Assembly (NCBI GenBank): GCA_002085355.1
Contig: NATN01000257.1
Location: 1-5,703, forward strand
Direction of reading: 5' to 3'
Source of the DNA: Candidatus Zhuqueibacterota bacterium 4484_87
GTDB taxonomy: Bacteria; Zhuqueibacterota; Zhuqueibacteria; Thermofontimicrobiales; Thermofontimicrobiaceae
Length of the DNA: 5,703 nucleotides
The notes under the pieces were generated by a model, which ran no database searches, was not told the origin of the DNA, and was given only the letters and a program-made list of their open reading frames with translations. Numbering within the stretch: the first letter of the stretch is position 1; every line of letters starts with the position of its first letter. Below are positions 1-5,703 of the stretch, in pieces. The position numbers and the translations under genes were made by a program.

Positions 1-645
1 ATGAATACTTCCATCAAGATCAACCTGTTTCAGACGGTAAGAGTAACTTCCCTGTTCGAGGTTGCGGTCAAGGAACGCGTATTGATGAGGGGACACTGTA
101 GTATTTTGTCCGCGGATAAAATCAATGGTTTGAAAATCTCCGTTGTTTTCAGCCCGTTGTATCTCAAAGCCAAAGTTGTCGCTTTCGCTCAAAGTGCGCC
201 ACTTTAGCCGTACTTCATTGCCATAAACTTCTGCGGTAAATAGCGCTAATTCAACCGGGATGGATTCGGTAGCTGCTAAATCCAACGCTTGATTTTCTCC
301 CGATTTCCACGTACCAGTGGGAGAAAGCACATAAATCTGTCCGTTAACAAAAGCCTGAAAAACAATTTCGTCGCCCTGTTTGCCGCCTTCTGTAGCCTCT
401 GTTGAGGGATCATCTCCGTTAACGAGTAATAAGCCATAAGTCCCAGCCGTTTTAACAGTATCGCTCGCCGGATATGAGGTGCCGCCTATTGTGGGTGTGA
501 TGATCGTGCCCACCGGCGCGTCTTCATTGTTAATTTTTATTGTTCCGTAAAATCCAGATGGGATTGGCGGTTGAGTCATACCTGGAATTGTAAAGATTCC
601 GATGAAAAAAATTATACAAGCGACGATAAAGAATGTTCTTTTCAT
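1..645 (-). CDS. Exported beta-rich protein, 3'-truncated by window edge (shared module + FnIII-like domain)
   Basis: The frame is open from an ATG at 643-645 to base 1: 215 codons with no stop, so the C-terminus lies outside the window. The start is supported by GGGGAG 7 nt upstream. Residues 1 to about 25 form a Sec signal peptide (MKR, a long hydrophobic stretch, then PGMTQ); Cys10 sits inside the hydrophobic core, so I see no lipobox. Residues 30-125 form a beta-rich module starting SGFYGTIKIN and ending ALDLAA, homologous to a module in the C25 peptidase of this cluster. From about residue 130 a fibronectin-III-like segment follows, with LKWRTLSESDNFGFEIQR and YSYRLKQVDLDG. In T9SS-bearing phyla this type of segment usually sits just before a C-terminal sorting domain, which I therefore expect off the edge but cannot see. 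It lies 44 nt after the PorV-like gene, probably co-transcribed. The substrate or binding partner is unknown; an extracellular or cell-surface role is inferred. Confidence 0.9.
   Translation of the reverse strand, partial: MKRTFFIVACIIFFIGIFTIPGMTQPPIPSGFYGTIKINNEDAPVGTIITPTIGGTSYPASDTVKTAGTYGLLLVNGDDPSTEATEGGKQGDEIVFQAFVNGQIYVLSPTGTWKSGENQALDLAATESIPVELALFTAEVYGNEVRLKWRTLSESDNFGFEIQRAENNGDFQTIDFIRGQNTTVSPHQYAFLDRNLEQGSYSYRLKQVDLDGSIH
271..558 (-). other. Shared beta-rich module, exported-protein copy
   Basis: Residues 30-125 of the left-hand gene, directly after the signal peptide, so it forms the N-terminal domain of the mature protein. My hand alignment with the peptidase copy gives 27 identities in the first 70 ungapped positions, with one single-residue gap afterwards. 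Similar short modules with a GD.P.T...EG...G core occur in many secreted bacterial proteins; I know no reliable name or function for them. Confidence 0.8.
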
Positions 646-652
646 GTGAGGT

Positions 653-658
653 CTCCCC
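653..658 (-). promoter_or_regulatory. Ribosome binding site (GGGGAG) for the exported protein
   Basis: Reading the minus strand, GGGGAG is followed by the 7 bases ACCTCAC and then the ATG at 643-645. This good Shine-Dalgarno match fixes the start of the left-hand gene. The whole gap to the upstream gene is 646-689 (44 nt). I see no hairpin with a T-run in it, so read-through from the barrel gene is likely. Confidence 0.75.
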
Positions 659-689
659 ATACACGCACAAGGTAAGCGGTTTAAGTGAT

Positions 690-1574
690 TTAAAAGAAAA
701 TGTTGCCTGAAATGCGATGTGCATTACCTAAATCGTAGCTGATGAAAGCATAGTCTATGGAAAAAAATGAAAATTTGATTCCTGCTCCGGCAGTTAAATG
801 ATTTCGTTCTCTGCCAATGCGCATGGAAATGGTCCGGAAAATTTCATATTCAAGTCCTGCGCTCAAATCCACACCGGCAATTTTTCCGACTGAATAGGTG
901 TTTTCAGGCATCTTGCCCTCAAATCGAAAAGCCTGGCCAAGAGAAGCGCGAATTTCTCCTGTGAAAAGCGGTACCTTTTGATAAAAAGTCGCTCCCAGCA
1001 AAACGTTGGGATTTCGCATTTCCCTGCTGCCTGTATCCCAGAACAAAAAAGTACCCGTTGCATCCTGTATGCAGGCACCGAGGGAAAATTTATCAGACAG
1101 CCGGTAAAGAGCACCAATATCAAAGCCAAAGCCAACAGCGGAATGGTCAGCAATTTGTTGAATGAGCATTTTCAGATTTCCGCCGAGGAAAAAGTTGTCT
1201 CTCACCTTGCTGGCAAATGATAGAAAAATGGCATGTTCCAGGTCCTGAAAATATTTTTCAATTACAGGCCTGTTATTTTCATCCAGTTTCGTGGTCATGG
1301 GAATGTTTTCCACGCCGACGCGAAAATAGCTGATTCCGAAAGTTCCGCCGGATTTTGTCGGAAAAACAAAGTTAATAAAATTTGCTTGCAGCAAATCAAG
1401 AAACTGACTGGAATGCATGAGAGACATTTCCGGAGAGGAGAGCTGTGCCAGCCCCGCCGGATTATTCAAAAAATCCGCTGTGTACTTTTGTCCGAACAGC
1501 CCGTCCGCTGTCATTAAAAGCGAAAGCAGAGCTAATATTGTGGCGCGGAATATTTTTCGTCTCAATTGACTCAA
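690..1574 (-). CDS. PorV/PorQ-like outer-membrane beta-barrel protein
   Basis: This 294-residue protein opens with a basic N-region and hydrophobic core (SQLRRKIFRATILALLSLLM), a Sec signal peptide probably cleaved near residue 28. NPAGLA at 38-43 is the hallmark of the PorV/PorQ family of FadL-like barrels. The rest is alternating amphipathic strands, for example GGTFGISYFRVG, AVGFGFDIGALYRL and HLTAGAGIKFSF. The last residue is Phe, as expected for a BAM-inserted barrel. In the T9SS, PorV shuttles cargo to the attachment complex with the PorU sortase. The start is TTG: an in-frame TGA lies 6 codons upstream, the first in-frame ATG is codon 21 and would remove the signal peptide, and GGAG precedes the TTG by 10 nt. 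It begins 25 nt after the peptidase stop. It is shorter than PorV of Porphyromonas gingivalis (about 390 residues) and lacks the usual RAxAMGGA-type segment before NPAGLA. PorV versus PorQ versus another family paralogue cannot be settled here. Confidence 0.82.
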   Translation of the reverse strand: MSQLRRKIFRATILALLSLLMTADGLFGQKYTADFLNNPAGLAQLSSPEMSLMHSSQFLDLLQANFINFVFPTKSGGTFGISYFRVGVENIPMTTKLDENNRPVIEKYFQDLEHAIFLSFASKVRDNFFLGGNLKMLIQQIADHSAVGFGFDIGALYRLSDKFSLGACIQDATGTFLFWDTGSREMRNPNVLLGATFYQKVPLFTGEIRASLGQAFRFEGKMPENTYSVGKIAGVDLSAGLEYEIFRTISMRIGRERNHLTAGAGIKFSFFSIDYAFISYDLGNAHRISGNIFF

Positions 1575-1584
1575 ATCAGAAGTG

Positions 1585-1588
1585 CTCC
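1585..1588 (-). promoter_or_regulatory. Ribosome binding site (GGAG) deciding the TTG start of the barrel gene
   Basis: On the minus strand the short gap after the peptidase stop codon contains ACGGAG. GGAG ends 10 nt before the TTG at 1572-1574, slightly long but workable spacing. A second in-frame TTG at codon 4 would be 19 nt away. No ATG or GTG is available between the upstream in-frame stop (1590-1592) and the signal peptide, so this site is the main argument for the TTG. Confidence 0.55.
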
Positions 1589-1599
1589 GTCATGCTATG

Positions 1600-4500
1600 C
1601 TATTGAATTTTTGCTAATTTTTCCACTCGTTCGATTTTTTTTCCATTGTCTTCAGCGATGATTCTGTAAAAATAGACTCCATTGGCAATGGGATCACCGA
1701 ATTCGTCAGTGCCGTCCCAGAAAGTTTCATTGTAACCGACATCCCCGGCTGCATCGCGAATCGTACGAATCAATCTGCCGGAAACAGTGTAAATTTTAAT
1801 TTTGACCTGTGCCGGTGATCTGTTCAATAGATAATATGTAAACCTGGTGACGTCACGCATGGGGTTGGGGAAATTGACTATTTTTTCCAACGAGAGGTCC
1901 GAGCAAATTTGAAAATTGAATTCGGCGTATCGATCATTGGGGAAAAGTCCCGCATTGTGAACTGATGCCTTCAAACAGTGTACGCCGGTTTCAAAATTAT
2001 TAGCTGGCAATGAAATCTGAAATTGGCTGGAATGTTGATCCCCAAATTTCCTGATTTCAAAATATTCATCGTTGAGTAAGTGATCATCGAGAAAAATTCT
2101 GACATCTTCATCTTTAAGAGGAATTTGTTCGCTTGTGATGCTGATAAAAATATTTGCTCCGACCGGGATTGGATCGCCGGCAGCTATTTCTTCGTTGACG
2201 ATTTTATCGTTTACACGAAATTGAATTTTCAGCGGTGTTTTCAGAGAGTCAAAATCACTTAATGCAAACAAGTCAAGGTGATGGTTGATCGCTTCCTCCC
2301 AGATTCCCCGCGTATCCGACTGAAATATTTCACCTGTGGGAAGATGAATTTTAAAAATGATTTCTTGGCCTTTGCTGGCGCCTTCGATTGACGCCGTACG
2401 CGGATTATCCCCGCTCACGAGAAACAGGTTGAATTTGCCGTCGTTTTTGACGATTGCTTCAGGCGGAAGGTATTTATCGCCTGCCCAGGCAGAGATCCGC
2501 GTGCCGGGAGGAGCGGGTAGATTGCGAACATAGACTCTGCCGAAGTAACCCGAAGGTTTAGGGACAGTGAGTTTATAGTATTCCTCCGGATCACTTATCG
2601 CGAGAGTGCTTTGTGTTAATTGTTTCTTTGCGGGCAGTGTTTTATTTCTGCTGCTCAACAAAGGACTTTGCGGCTCTTCACCATTTGTCGGAATCCGTGA
2701 AAAAATCAGCGTGTCAGGATGGTCCACGTTAATCCAGTAGCCAGCGCCTGGTTTTAATTTGTCCATTGTCCAGAATTGTTGCGGCAGGCTGGCGTCAGCA
2801 CCATACCAATGATTGTCTTCAAAATGAAGTATTTTTTGCCAATTCCCGCTGGCATTATCCAAAGCCTCTGCCACAGCAATTTCCCTTGCAGACGGGAAAC
2901 CGATTAAATTCCACCCGGAAAAAAGAGGAATGAGAGTGGCTTTTTCAGTGCCTTGTGCGGAAATAGCCCCTTCGTTGACCGACTGGAGCCAGTAGCCTTG
3001 GCCTATCTTTAATTTTTTCAACGTCCAGAATTCAGAAGGAATTTGAGCGTCAGCGCCGATCCAGCGATTATTTTCAAAGGTCATTATTTTCAGCCAATTA
3101 TTTTTCATCTGCTTGAGCACAGAATCGATTTCGGCATGTTGCGGCACACGAGGCAAAGAGATTAAATTCCATTGCGGTTTTACTTCGATTGACAGATTTG
3201 GAATATTAATTTTCAGCGCCGGATCTCCGAAGAGATTGTAAAAATCAATATGATCGGAAAAAAGATCTGCACTGGAAGCAAAAATTGATAATTTCCCCTG
3301 CGTGACAACAGATCCCAGAACATTGTCCCGATCTTGCAAAAGAGCCTGATACAAACCGTCTCCCAGATACTTATCGGCGGCGGTGTAGCCAAATCCGCTG
3401 GGAGAAATACAGGCAACTGCTCCGCCCATGCTGGAATTGAGAAACTCTTCCGCCAGACAAGAAGCATTTTGCGCGTGTTGGAAATAGCCGTTCATGCAGG
3501 ACATAGTGACTAAAATGGGCAGTTTATCTCCGTTATTGAGAGAGAGTACATCCGTGCTGTTAAAAATATTTTCCGTTGCCCAGGTAGTCGGTGAACCATG
3601 GCCCAGGTAGTTGATTAAAAGACAACCATAATTCACGCCATTAATGATGGCATCTCTCGCCTGATCTTCGGACAGGTAGTTGCGAAGATAAACTCGAAGG
3701 ACATCAAAGTCAGAAGGAAGATAATTACTAATGAAAGATTCCGACACATCTTCAAAAGGTCCGCCGTTGTCCTGATTATCAGCAACAAAGATCGTTTTTT
3801 GTGTCCATCTGCCTGGCGGAGGAGATGCTTCGTAGTTGATGATTTTATTTACAATTAAATCAAGGAAATGGTTGCTGCGTACGGGCAAGCGTCCGATGAA
3901 CATTTCCGGCAGATTGTCTTCGCCTTGCAAACAAACGTACCAATTGTCAGAAGACGTTTCAGTGTGAATGGTCTGACTCTCAAACAGGTGCGTTGGCATG
4001 TAATCCGCGAGGCTGGTTCCGGTATTGTTTCGAAAGTCGTAACTTGCGTCGCCGACAAGCAGCACATAGGTTGGCGCCGGAGGCATCCAATGAAAATAAG
4101 CAAACCCGAGGAAATCTTTTATCGCTGCCGGATCCTTGATGCCATAGTTAAATTCATCGTAAATGTCATCAACCCGCACTGTAACGACATTCAACCCTTG
4201 ATTTTGGCGATGATTTGCCAGCGGCGCGATACTTTGTTCGAAATTCCGGTGAGTAATGATGATATAGTCCGCCTGATTGTTTTCCGAGAGAAGCTGGGAA
4301 AAATGGTCCTTTTCAATTAATGCAGGTGTCTTTGTCTGCTGGGGAGACAGCACCAGATAATGTCTGGATTTGACAGAGTCCTGAAATGTCAGCCTTTTCG
4401 ATGAACCGTAGTCTTCATAACGAAAATTGATGAATTTTCGCATGTTGAGAGAATCAGTGATGTCGTAAACAAGCATTTCATCGGAAGATAAATCTTTAAT

Positions 4501-5703
4501 TTCATAATGATAAGCTCCGGGGATATCCCTCCCCCAAAAACCAAAAAAATTATCGCGGGCATTATGATTGCGCCAGAATTCAACTTTGAACCAATTCAGC
4601 AAAATCACATCTGCCGCCGCTTCTGTATCTCCAGGGAGATCAATCATTAGCACATTCCTGCCCTCGCGAAAGTTTTCCTGAAAAATGGTTGCCTGACCTT
4701 GTCTCTTTGTTTGACCGTCCCATTTCATTGTCAAAATTTTTTCACCGTTCAGGAAAATATCTGCATGATGGTCGGGATTTGCAGGCATGTAGGTGACTCC
4801 CCGAAGTTCAATGGAAAATTTTGCAGGAAGCGAACCAACTTCCACTAAATCATTAAGATAGAATTCGATCTCTTTTTGAGCCGGTGCAGTTAATTTTTCC
4901 CAAAACCAGTGGTCTTCTGTTTCGCCATTGGGAATACTTGCATAATAGAGCTCATTCTTTTCGTAATGTTTTTTATAAACTGAGCGTTTAACAATGGGGT
5001 AAGTGCTGTCGGGATAGCTGTCAACCGGAACCATTCTTTTACCCCGTTCGCCGCTGACAGTCAGCCAATAAATGTTGTTTTTTGTATATCTGCCTTTTTC
5101 GGAGGCGCCGAAAAATTCGATGTAATCTTTTTCGTCAAAACGTCCGTCTTTTTCGCCTGAGATAAAGACAGGCACTTCGACTCCTTTGTTAAAAATGTGG
5201 ATATTCCGCGGGTCTATTTCAGACAACGGAAGGCCTGCCGATGAAAGCTCGTTGCTGCCGATTCGGTAAATGGCGTCATCATTGATGAATATTTTGTTTG
5301 AACTTTTTATGATACGCTCAAACGGTGAGCTTTTCCAGCGGTATGAAGTAGCACGCGGCAATTTTTCTGATGAAGAAAATTTTACAGTGATTATCGCTTT
5401 GGTAAAAATTTCGGTTTCTCCGCTTTTCAGATTTTGCCGAACAGGATAAAAACGGATCCTGCCCAGATGTGTTCCCCGAAAATAGATTGATGTATCCAAA
5501 ACGACCTGTTTAAGAGGATAAAAGGCATGTGATTGCCGGTGTTTATCAGGTGAGTAAATTGTCACAATCTTGTCTGAGGAAATTTTCACATTGCCATTAG
5601 GGAAAATTTTTTGACTGATGTCTAATGCTGGGGTTGTCGCGAGATTTATCGAGCCAAGCGAAATCGGATCAGAAAGCTGTACGTGCAGTGTAGCATGTCC
5701 CGA
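1600..5703 (-). CDS. Multidomain secreted C25 (gingipain-family) cysteine peptidase with T9SS-like C-terminal domain, 5'-truncated
   Basis: The frame is open from the right edge to a TAG at 1600-1602: 1367 residues are visible and the N-terminus with any signal peptide is missing. A GTG at 5587-5589 is internal, since 38 uninterrupted codons precede it. Numbering from the edge, residues 1-145 resemble the C25 propeptide region (IRFYPVRQN). Residues 146 to about 200 carry YRIGSNELSSAG and GRFDEKDYIEFFG, typical of C25 and PorU N-terminal regions. A probable jelly-roll domain covers about 262-380. The C25 catalytic domain spans about 478-830, with YVLLVGDASYD, IGRLPVRS, catalytic His702 (GHG) and Cys736 (SCMNGYF), 34 residues apart, close to the 33 in RgpB. 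Then come two WNLI modules (842-1003), a linker, a module shared with the exported protein (1051-1147), an Ig-like domain (about 1153-1268) and a sorting-like or FlgD-like domain from FPNPMRD at 1278 to the end. It is predicted to be an extracellular or surface cysteine protease; the substrate is unknown. Its position before a PorV-like gene suggests PorU, but the residues after Cys do not match PorU's usual TCEF-type sequence. Confidence 0.9.
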   Translation of the reverse strand, partial: SGHATLHVQLSDPISLGSINLATTPALDISQKIFPNGNVKISSDKIVTIYSPDKHRQSHAFYPLKQVVLDTSIYFRGTHLGRIRFYPVRQNLKSGETEIFTKAIITVKFSSSEKLPRATSYRWKSSPFERIIKSSNKIFINDDAIYRIGSNELSSAGLPLSEIDPRNIHIFNKGVEVPVFISGEKDGRFDEKDYIEFFGASEKGRYTKNNIYWLTVSGERGKRMVPVDSYPDSTYPIVKRSVYKKHYEKNELYYASIPNGETEDHWFWEKLTAPAQKEIEFYLNDLVEVGSLPAKFSIELRGVTYMPANPDHHADIFLNGEKILTMKWDGQTKRQGQATIFQENFREGRNVLMIDLPGDTEAAADVILLNWFKVEFWRNHNARDNFFGFWGRDIPGAYHYEIKDLSSDEMLVYDITDSLNMRKFINFRYEDYGSSKRLTFQDSVKSRHYLVLSPQQTKTPALIEKDHFSQLLSENNQADYIIITHRNFEQSIAPLANHRQNQGLNVVTVRVDDIYDEFNYGIKDPAAIKDFLGFAYFHWMPPAPTYVLLVGDASYDFRNNTGTSLADYMPTHLFESQTIHTETSSDNWYVCLQGEDNLPEMFIGRLPVRSNHFLDLIVNKIINYEASPPPGRWTQKTIFVADNQDNGGPFEDVSESFISNYLPSDFDVLRVYLRNYLSEDQARDAIINGVNYGCLLINYLGHGSPTTWATENIFNSTDVLSLNNGDKLPILVTMSCMNGYFQHAQNASCLAEEFLNSSMGGAVACISPSGFGYTAADKYLGDGLYQALLQDRDNVLGSVVTQGKLSIFASSADLFSDHIDFYNLFGDPALKINIPNLSIEVKPQWNLISLPRVPQHAEIDSVLKQMKNNWLKIMTFENNRWIGADAQIPSEFWTLKKLKIGQGYWLQSVNEGAISAQGTEKATLIPLFSGWNLIGFPSAREIAVAEALDNASGNWQKILHFEDNHWYGADASLPQQFWTMDKLKPGAGYWINVDHPDTLIFSRIPTNGEEPQSPLLSSRNKTLPAKKQLTQSTLAISDPEEYYKLTVPKPSGYFGRVYVRNLPAPPGTRISAWAGDKYLPPEAIVKNDGKFNLFLVSGDNPRTASIEGASKGQEIIFKIHLPTGEIFQSDTRGIWEEAINHHLDLFALSDFDSLKTPLKIQFRVNDKIVNEEIAAGDPIPVGANIFISITSEQIPLKDEDVRIFLDDHLLNDEYFEIRKFGDQHSSQFQISLPANNFETGVHCLKASVHNAGLFPNDRYAEFNFQICSDLSLEKIVNFPNPMRDVTRFTYYLLNRSPAQVKIKIYTVSGRLIRTIRDAAGDVGYNETFWDGTDEFGDPIANGVYFYRIIAEDNGKKIERVEKLAKIQ
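2263..2553 (-). other. Shared beta-rich module, peptidase copy
   Basis: Visible residues 1051-1147 of the peptidase, starting SGYFGRVYVR and ending HHLDLFA. It aligns almost without gaps with residues 30-125 of the exported protein encoded at 1-645. Common landmarks are APxGT.I, VK..G..L.LV.GD.P.T, EG...G.EI.F, a G.W and LDL.A. It follows a polar linker rich in Ser, Gln and Lys (about 1004-1050), consistent with a separately folding insert. Confidence 0.8.
2695..2925 (-). repeat. WNLI module, copy 2 (within the C25 peptidase)
   Basis: Visible residues 927-1003 of the peptidase, beginning LFSGWNLIGFPS. It shares with copy 1 the landmarks WNLI..P, NW.KI..FE.N.W.GADA, P..FWT..KLK and G.GYW. The repeat is visible at protein level. 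Pairs of such modules are common in secreted proteins of FCB and related phyla; their function is not known to me. Confidence 0.8.
2926..3180 (-). repeat. WNLI module, copy 1 (within the C25 peptidase)
   Basis: Visible residues 842-926 of the peptidase, beginning VKPQWNLISLPRVP, directly after the catalytic domain (which ends near DPALKINIP). The two WNLI tryptophans are 86 residues apart. Ends are approximate because the copies run into each other without a linker. Confidence 0.8.

Noticed and set aside
1..207. Plus-strand open frame of 68 codons at the left edge
   Set aside because: It is antisense to the exported-protein gene, whose frame has a signal peptide, a ribosome binding site and recognisable domains; the plus-strand product has no recognisable features.
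646..689. Possible terminator or separate promoter in the 44-nt gap before the exported protein
   Set aside because: No stem-loop with a T-run and no convincing -35/-10 pair; only the ribosome binding site stands out.
530..724. Minus-strand 64-codon open frame overlapping the end of the barrel gene and the start of the exported protein
   Set aside because: It overlaps two well-supported genes in another frame and its product looks like a random translation without domain or signal.
863..1517. Several open frames (863-1153 minus; 978-1220 and 1233-1517 plus) inside the barrel gene
   Set aside because: All are shadows in other frames of a gene with clear family features; the hydrophobic start of the 863-1153 product is an out-of-frame effect of barrel strands.
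1578..1595. Tiny six-codon frame ATG ACG GAG CAC TTC TGA in the gap before the barrel gene
   Set aside because: Too short to judge, and GGAG within it is better explained as the ribosome binding site of the barrel gene.
3868..4320. Plus-strand open frame of 150 codons opposite the catalytic domain of the peptidase
   Set aside because: It is the longest antisense frame but lies wholly within the C25 domain, which is constrained on the other strand; its product shows no recognisable motif.
1600..5703. Firm assignment of the peptidase as porU
   Set aside because: The residues around the catalytic Cys and the extra modules fit generic secreted C25 peptidases better; gene order alone is not enough for the symbol.

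Overview
The window holds three genes, all on the minus strand, packed head to tail and probably one transcription unit read from high to low coordinates. (1) A very large secreted C25 (gingipain-family) cysteine peptidase fills 1600-5703; its N-terminus lies beyond the right edge. (2) After a 25-nt gap, a PorV/PorQ-like outer-membrane beta-barrel protein occupies 690-1574, with an apparent TTG start. (3) After a 44-nt gap, an exported protein starts at 645 and runs off the left edge at base 1, so its C-terminus is missing. No RNA gene, mobile element, CRISPR array or convincing terminator was seen. There is no non-coding stretch longer than 44 nt.

The organism is most likely a Gram-negative member of the FCB superphylum with a type IX secretion system (T9SS). 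The grounds are a C-terminal sorting-like domain starting FPNPMRDVTRF in the peptidase, a PorV/PorQ-type barrel next to it, and a fibronectin-III-like segment with the LKWRTLSESDNFGFEIQR signature, common in T9SS-bearing phyla. The domain style (paired WNLI modules, C25 peptidases with long beta-rich tails) recalls Calditrichota, candidate KSB1 or Ignavibacteriota more than classical Bacteroidetes, but the phylum is inference.

The peptidase keeps both catalytic residues: His in GHG at 3598-3600 and Cys in SCMNGYF at 3496-3498. Between the catalytic domain and its terminal Ig-like and sorting domains lie two tandem WNLI modules and a roughly 97-residue beta-rich module. That last module is clearly homologous to the first mature domain of the small exported protein two genes downstream. 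The layout, C25 peptidase followed by PorV-like protein, resembles porU-porV of the T9SS attachment complex. However, the sequence around the catalytic Cys looks like generic secreted C25 peptidases rather than PorU. A reasonable reading is a surface-protein cassette: a peptidase, a barrel partner for T9SS substrates, and a third exported protein sharing a domain with the peptidase. The functional link is inferred from gene order and domain sharing.
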